From assembly GCA_021396245.1 (NCBI GenBank), contig WNYE01000061.1, forward strand, positions 124,001 through 188,000: DNA of 64,000 nucleotides. The letters run 5' to 3'. This stretch comes from Sporothrix humicola. Taxonomy: Eukaryota > Ascomycota > Sordariomycetes > Ophiostomatales > Ophiostomataceae. Both the position numbers and the translations under genes were made by a program. Below the pieces are notes generated by a model. That model did no database searches. It had not been told where the DNA came from and saw only the letters and a program-made list of their open reading frames with translations. Positions 58,966 to 64,000 of the stretch are shown here, one piece after another. The first letter of the stretch is position 1, and each line of letters opens with the position of its first letter.

Positions 58966-60021
58966 ATGGCAACCAGAAACGACGACGCTTCGGCGTCTCA
59001 GCACGGCACGCCGGCCAGGGACAGGTCGAGCAAAAGCGCACGCAGCAGCAGCATCAACAACGGCCAGAACCAGACCGACACGCCACCGCACACACCAGGC
59101 GTCTCAACACCAATCTCGGCCAACATGTCTGCCCACAGATCTTCGTCTTCAGCTGCTATCCCGACACCTCCCTCGTCCGGCCGTGCTCCTGCCAATACCA
59201 GCGCAAATACCAACCGTCACAGCCGCCGGCCGAGTGCCGCTTTCCGTGCTGCCCGTGCCTTTTTGTCATCGCCGCCGTCGCCATTATCACCGCCAGCTGC
59301 GCCAAGTCCGCCGACAAGTCCGCCAACGGCACCTAGACGACTGGCATGGCCCTCTGCCCCGACCAGCTCGCCCTTATCATTTTCGTCTTCATCAACATCG
59401 ACATCAGCCGCCGCTGCTTCTGCTTCTGCTTCTGCACCAATGCCTAGTACACCACGGATTCCACGCGAAGAAACACCCGAAGTTTCCCAGATTCCAGCAA
59501 ACCAGGCATTCTGTGCCTGCTGCAACAACAACAACGGCAGCGGAGACGAAGACAACGGCAAGGGCAAGCAGCACACACAGGGCCAGATCTCTGTCAACTG
59601 TGCCGTACACGGCGATACTCAGGCCGTCCAGACCCTGCAGTCCTTCCAGGCTGCACCATCGACACCATCTGCACCACTTGTCCAGACTCCCTCCCGTCCA
59701 CCACGTGAACGTGAACGCGAACGCGAACGTCAACGTGAATCAGGCAGCCTCAACAAAGTGGAGGCACAACGTGAGTTTCTTCTTTCTTTCCTTTATAGTC
59801 CCTGCCCTTGTCCCTTCCCCAACAAGATCTCGTTTACATCGTATATCGTGCGGAGCGTGTGCTAACTACTACCAGTCCAGGCAGCAAGAGCCTACATGAT
59901 GAGACGGAAGCAAGGGTTCTCTTCTGAAGGCGGCAGCAGTGGGAGCTCAAGTAGTGGTGGTGGGGGCAGCAGCAGACATGACCGGGACGAGAAGCGTAGT
60001 GGCAAGGGCTCATCCCGATGA
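58966..60021 (+). CDS. Low-complexity Ser/Pro-rich protein of unknown function
   Basis: Two exons, 58966-59770 and 59876-60021, separated by a 105-nt intron (GTGAGT donor, GCTAAC branch, ACCAG acceptor), giving 316 residues. I recognise no family. Most of the sequence is disordered Ser/Pro/Ala/Thr, with SPPSP-type runs near 100-130. A short island at about 180-220 holds the only cysteines: FCACCNNNNG, then ISVNCAVHG about 30 residues later, a possible small metal- or disulfide-binding site. An (Arg-Glu)n stretch encoded by a CGTGAA/CGCGAA hexamer array lies at 59704-59739. The exon 2 segment LQAARAYMMRRKQGFSSEGG is the most protein-like part, followed by Gly/Ser and a basic tail. A second acceptor 5 nt downstream would shift frame and stop quickly, so I chose the first. 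It is probably nuclear or cytosolic, with no signal peptide or helix. Confidence 0.6.
59704..59739 (+). repeat. Hexamer array coding for (Arg-Glu)n
   Basis: Six tandem CGNGAA-type hexamers (one is CGTCAA) encode RERERERERQRE inside the low-complexity gene. Such arrays commonly change length by slippage without shifting frame. Confidence 0.8.
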
Positions 60022-61034
60022 CAGGGGACGGAGGACAGTAAATCAGCATACTGACCATTTTGTAACAAAATGTAGCCTTGTAGGAGCGAGAAGGGTGAGG
60101 ATCACATGGTCTTCTGTGGGGAAGTGTATCGGTAAACGGACGGCGTTTTATGGCCTGGCTTTGTTATCCCGGTTCTTGATATCTAGGGAGGCTGGTTGTT
60201 ATGGGCCCGTCACTGTTTGATTTTCTTTTTATTTCTAACATTGTATTAACACGGCGTTTGGAGTTTCTATATGGCGTATGTTGGCAACGATGGGGTTGTC
60301 AGACTTATGATTTATGCTTGATTTTGAGTCGGCTTCAACTACAAGCACACATGACTTATCTTAAAATGCATAGGTAAAAAGTGCCGCTATAAAAATAGGA
60401 AGAAACCAAAATAAATAATAGAGCCTGCTTCCCATTACTCACCGATGTGCGTCGGTGAGTTCATGACTGCACAAATGTACGAGCTCATGATGCACTGGCC
60501 AACGGACCGCACGGGACAAGGGCCCGTCCCTCTGTGTGGGGAGGATTGCAACCCCTGTAACTCAGCCTTAACAGGCTGGAGGCCGCAGAACTCGATCGTG
60601 AATCGAAATCGAGAATCGAGGATGGAAACAGATTGCATTAATTGTGGCTTCCTTCCTGTTTATCTTCTTTGTTTTATTCAATTCGTAAAAAGAATTATTT
60701 GTTTACTACAGTATTGACTTTGCTTCTCGTTTGTTTACAACCCTAGCTCCTTTTGCACTATTACTATTGGGCGCTACAGCTACTCCAATGCTCGCCAATA
60801 AACACCACCAATTCCACGACAAATCGGGAGCCATCTTCCAGCTTCTCCAATGATCTGTCGGCAGATGCTGCCGCTCGCGGGGTAAAGCCAAGCTTGGACG
60901 TAGATGAAGCCGATGTAAATCAAATAAATATGTGCATCGGACGTCACATTGATTGATCGTAGCTTTGTCCGTAACGTATTCTCAAAATCTAAACATCTTC
61001 TTTCCTTCCCATTTCGTCCCACCAACTCCCCACC
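60022..61034. other. Spacer upstream of the VAO-type flavoprotein
   Basis: This 1-kb codirectional spacer has no gene. It contains one strong hairpin at 60437-60460, listed separately. The last 80 bases are pyrimidine-rich and end in CCCACCATG at the flavoprotein start. Confidence 0.5.
60437..60460. other. Perfect 9-bp hairpin with 6-nt loop
   Basis: ACTCACCGA (60437-60445) and TCGGTGAGT (60452-60460) are exact inverted copies around TGTGCG. It lies about 420 bp after the stop of the preceding gene and about 575 bp before the next start. It could be a structured RNA element, a palindromic protein-binding site or chance. Confidence 0.5.
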
Positions 61035-63010
61035 ATGTCTGACGTACCTACGCTCCCAGAGACACACTCAGGCATTCCCGTCTACCTCTTGGAAAAGGCG
61101 CGGGCTACCAAGGCGGCCGTCTACCAGCTCAAGGACAATGCCGGCGCCGATGTCAATATCCCGCGCCGCCGTACCGTGCCGGCCTTGCCCGTCGGTGTTA
61201 CGAGCGAGGCTTTCCAGACGGCTATAGCTGATCTTCGCGATCAACTCGGCAGCGAGCACGTCGAGATCGTTGACCAGGCCCTGAAAGATGGCTGGTACAT
61301 GGAGCACCCAAACACGCACGATATGATGACGATTTTGGACGACGAGGAGTTTGTGGCCTCGGCCGTCGTCTATCCCGGCAGCACAGAAGAGGTGCAGGCT
61401 GTCGTGAGATGGGCCAACAAGCACCTCATCCCCATCTTTCCCATTTCCATGGGAAGAAACTGTAAGCTGGATCCTGCACTCTACTGATTTGAATGCTTTC
61501 TCACCCCCTCATAGTAGGATACGGCGGCGCTGCTCCGCGCGTTCGTGGATCGGTCGTGGTCGATCTCGGTCGTCGTATGCGGGCCATTCTCGACATCAAC
61601 GCCGACGACTATACCTGCCTCGTCGAGCCTGGTGTTTCTTTTTACGCCCTTCACGACGAGATCCAGGCGCGAGGTCTAGGTGATCAGCTCTGGGTCGATG
61701 TTCCCGATTTGGGCGGCGGTTCGGTCATTGGCAACACGGTCGACCGTGGTGTTGGCTACACGCCGTATGGCGACCACTGGGCGACGCATTCAGGTCTTGA
61801 AGTCGTGTTGCCGACAGGCGAAGTGGTAAGAACCGGCATGGGCGCGCTTCCTGGCAACAATACCTGGCAGGCTTTCCCGTATGGATTCGGGCCCTTCTCG
61901 GACGGCATCTTCTCGCAGTCCAACTTTGGCATTGTGACGAAGATGGGCATGACTTTGATGCCGAATCCAGGGGGCCATGAGAGTTTTGTAAGTGCACCAT
62001 GTCAGCAAGCATATTTGCCAGACAACATATCTGCTAACAGTTCAGCTTTACACTTTCCAAAGAGAAGAGGATCTTGCAGCTTTGGTAAGTGTTCTTGTGT
62101 ATCATTCACCGTCTCGTGATTATCGCGTGCTGACTGACAGATCGAAATCATCCGCCCGCTCCGCATCCGCAACACCCTCGAAAATGTCGCCCAGCTCCGT
62201 CACGTCACACAATCTGTCGCCGTGCGAGGCCACCCGCGGTCAGACTACTACGAGCCTGTCGACGGTCTTGTGCCTCAGGAAATCATCCACAAGGCAGCCG
62301 CCATGTTCCCGGCCGGCGACCATACATGGGCCTATTATGGCACGGCATATGGTCCCCCCGAAGCTCGGGCGTCCAAATTGGCAACTATTGACGCCGCTTT
62401 CCACACGATCCCCGGCTGCCGGAAAGTCGACACCTCCAATTTCCCCGCCGACGAATACTTTTGGTCCCGCGACCGCATTGCTTCAGGCACGCCTGACCTT
62501 CACGAGCTCCGCTGGTGCCAGTGGGTGCCCAATGGTTCGCACATTGCCTTTTCGCCCGTGAGCCCCATTCGCGGCGCCGATGCAATGGCTCTCTATAACT
62601 TGGCCCTCAAGCGTCACGCCGAGCACGGCATCGATTTCTTCCCCGCCTTTTGTGTCGGCCTCCGCGAGATGCACCTGATCGTCGAGATTGTCTTTGACCG
62701 CACGTCCGCCGCCAAAAAGGCAGCCGCTCTTGCTTGCCTCCGTGATATGGTCGACGATGCTGCCGCCCTGGGCTATGGCGAGTACCGCACACACCTTGTC
62801 CTCATGGACCAGGTCGCCGGCACCTATGGCTGGAACGATGGTGCCCTAATGAAGATGCACGAAAAACTCAAGGACACATTGGATCCCAACGGCATTCTGG
62901 CGCCAGGACGGTGCGGTATCTGGCCGGCGCGGTATCGGGGACGGGGTTGGGAAATGACAAGAGAGAGTGGTGAAAAGTCAGAGGGGGCAAGTGTGGGTGA
63001 TAAGGTGTAA
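61035..63010 (+). CDS. Vanillyl-alcohol-oxidase-type FAD-linked oxidase
   Basis: Four exons, 61035-61461, 61515-61987, 62046-62084 and 62141-63010, give 602 residues. Introns are 53, 58 and 56 nt, and exon 3 is only 39 nt. The protein aligns by eye along its whole length with fungal vanillyl-alcohol oxidase (VAO, about 560 residues). The FAD-binding half has ISMGRNLGYGGAAPRVRGS and VDVPDLGGGSVIGNTVDRGVGYTPYGDHW; the cap follows from about 310. Counterparts of VAO catalytic residues are present: Tyr145, Asp207, Tyr224, Tyr528, Arg529, and the flavin-linking His447 in NGSHIAFSP. The counterpart of VAO His61 is Met98, and the loop at VAO 220-235 is 16 residues shorter. VAO-type enzymes oxidise para-substituted phenols with O2, giving H2O2; the substrate here is unknown. 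The first intron must use the upstream of two nearby acceptors, since the other creates a stop. There is a 24-residue hydrophilic C-terminal extension. No signal peptide is seen, so it is intracellular or peroxisomal. Confidence 0.88.
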
Positions 63011-64000
63011 GCGGAAGAGGATAGTCATGTAGCGGGCATTCTGGTTGAAATCTTAAGTGAACGTGTCAAATGAAATAAAATACGATTTTATATGACAGGA
63101 ACGGTCATTCTAATTATCACATGCAATTGCTCTTTCCGAATTCGATGTTGATTTACAGCCTGGGAAGGAGCGCTCTTACAAGTAGATGTGATGCATCGGG
63201 AAAGAGCCTGCAGACGTAATGTTTACGGCTGCAGACAGGAAGTAACGACTGTATCACTTTCCTCTACACTCTCTTTTAGCCATCAATTTGCCCCTTTTCA
63301 TCCTGCCAAAAATTCAAATCTGTTCACTTCATTTTGCCACATCGCCAGGATGCCATATCAAGAGCCGCATCCTTCTCTACTCAACCACACGACGTCACGA
63401 TGCATGCGATACACCCGTGCGAGGCCGTTTTCGTGTTTGGGGGCGCACAGCATGCAATGCACTGGCCAGAAAACGTTTGCATCGAATCACGGCAGAAATA
63501 CGTCGTAGGCAGACGAATTCTTCGAAACGAGGCCAACCATGTCAGGCGCACCTTTTCATGCCTCAACAATTGGTTGCGCCCAACATGGAAAGGTGTCAGG
63601 TCACGGAAAAAGAAAGTACAAAAACCAACACCATTTCCAAGAATCATACATTGTCACTGCAAATGTAACGGCAAACAGAAGCAGCGGTGAGCAACAGAAC
63701 ACACGTCCGTCGCGTCCCCTTTTGTGAGTTTTCGCTGTTTTCTGGTGGATCGACGGGAGCAGCCAACCACTGACCAAACCTGGTCACTCGTTTTACAGCT
63801 CACGACGATACGGGAAAGGCGTTTGCTCTTTGCTGTCAGGTCTAGAAGCTTCGTCTGCCAGCCGGAACCAAGTCACAAAAAAGGCGAGGCTACGGGTGCA
63901 ACAATCGGCTCGCCACAGAGGCAAACGACTTGTGACCAAGTGAGGCAGACAAACAACACACTTTCTGCTCTTTTGTTTGCTATTCTTTCAGCGGCACCCT
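63011..64000. other. 3' flank to window end
   Basis: No gene is supported in the last kilobase. One copy of TACGTCGTA lies at 63499-63507. Open frames on the plus strand at 63188-63727 overlap one another without domain-like content. Confidence 0.5.

Noticed and set aside
1..64000. CRISPR arrays, integrated viral sequence or a complete transposon
   Set aside because: I saw no regularly spaced repeats, no transposase, reverse transcriptase or viral-type frame, and no long terminal repeats. Only simple repeats and short inverted repeats are present.

Overview
The window reads as nuclear DNA of a filamentous ascomycete, most likely a Sordariomycete; an Ophiostomatales-like genome is a guess I cannot test. 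The evidence is short introns with GTRNGT donors and CTAAC-type branch sites, pyrimidine-rich leaders, fungal-only families (Pth11/SAT4-type rhodopsin-domain proteins, Zn2Cys6 regulator, PAS hybrid histidine kinase, Ytp1-like protein), fungal orthologues of Arb1 and Ino80, and an intron-containing tRNA-Leu. Gene density is low: 15 protein genes and one tRNA in 64 kb, separated by spacers of up to 6 kb.

Layout. 2.3-15.0 kb: a monocarboxylate-permease-like MFS transporter (+), a Ytp1-like membrane protein (+), and two paralogous fungal rhodopsin-domain membrane proteins (-) on either side of a small basic Alb1-like ribosome-biogenesis protein (+). 15.0-21.0 kb: a gene-free block with long homopolymers and a cluster of short near-palindromic words. 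21.0-27.5 kb: a lipid-droplet-type serine hydrolase (-) and a Git3/cAMP-receptor-like GPCR (+). 28.5-28.7 kb: an unannotated cysteine-rich reading frame (-). 30.1-35.4 kb: a DHA2-like drug transporter (+) converging on a Zn2Cys6 transcription factor (-). 38.6-46.0 kb: a hybrid histidine kinase (+), a small secreted protein (-) and the ABC-F ribosome-assembly ATPase Arb1 (+). 49.0-55.8 kb: the chromatin remodeller Ino80 (+). 56.5 kb: tRNA-Leu(TAG) (-). 59.0-63.0 kb: a low-complexity protein of unknown function (+) and a vanillyl-alcohol-oxidase-type flavoprotein (+).

Together the genes are mostly housekeeping (Arb1, Alb1, Ino80, tRNA) mixed with sensing and transport genes (GPCR, two rhodopsin-domain proteins, histidine kinase, two MFS permeases). 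No biosynthetic backbone enzyme, CRISPR array, complete transposon or viral element is visible. The best leads are the flavoprotein (covalent-flavin His kept, its partner His61 replaced by Met, octamerisation loop missing, a 39-nt microexon), the cysteine-rich frame near 28.6 kb, the stretched zinc-cluster loop in the transcription factor, and the spacer words TACGGAGTA and TACGACGTA. All splice structures were inferred by eye from sequence; none is transcript-confirmed.
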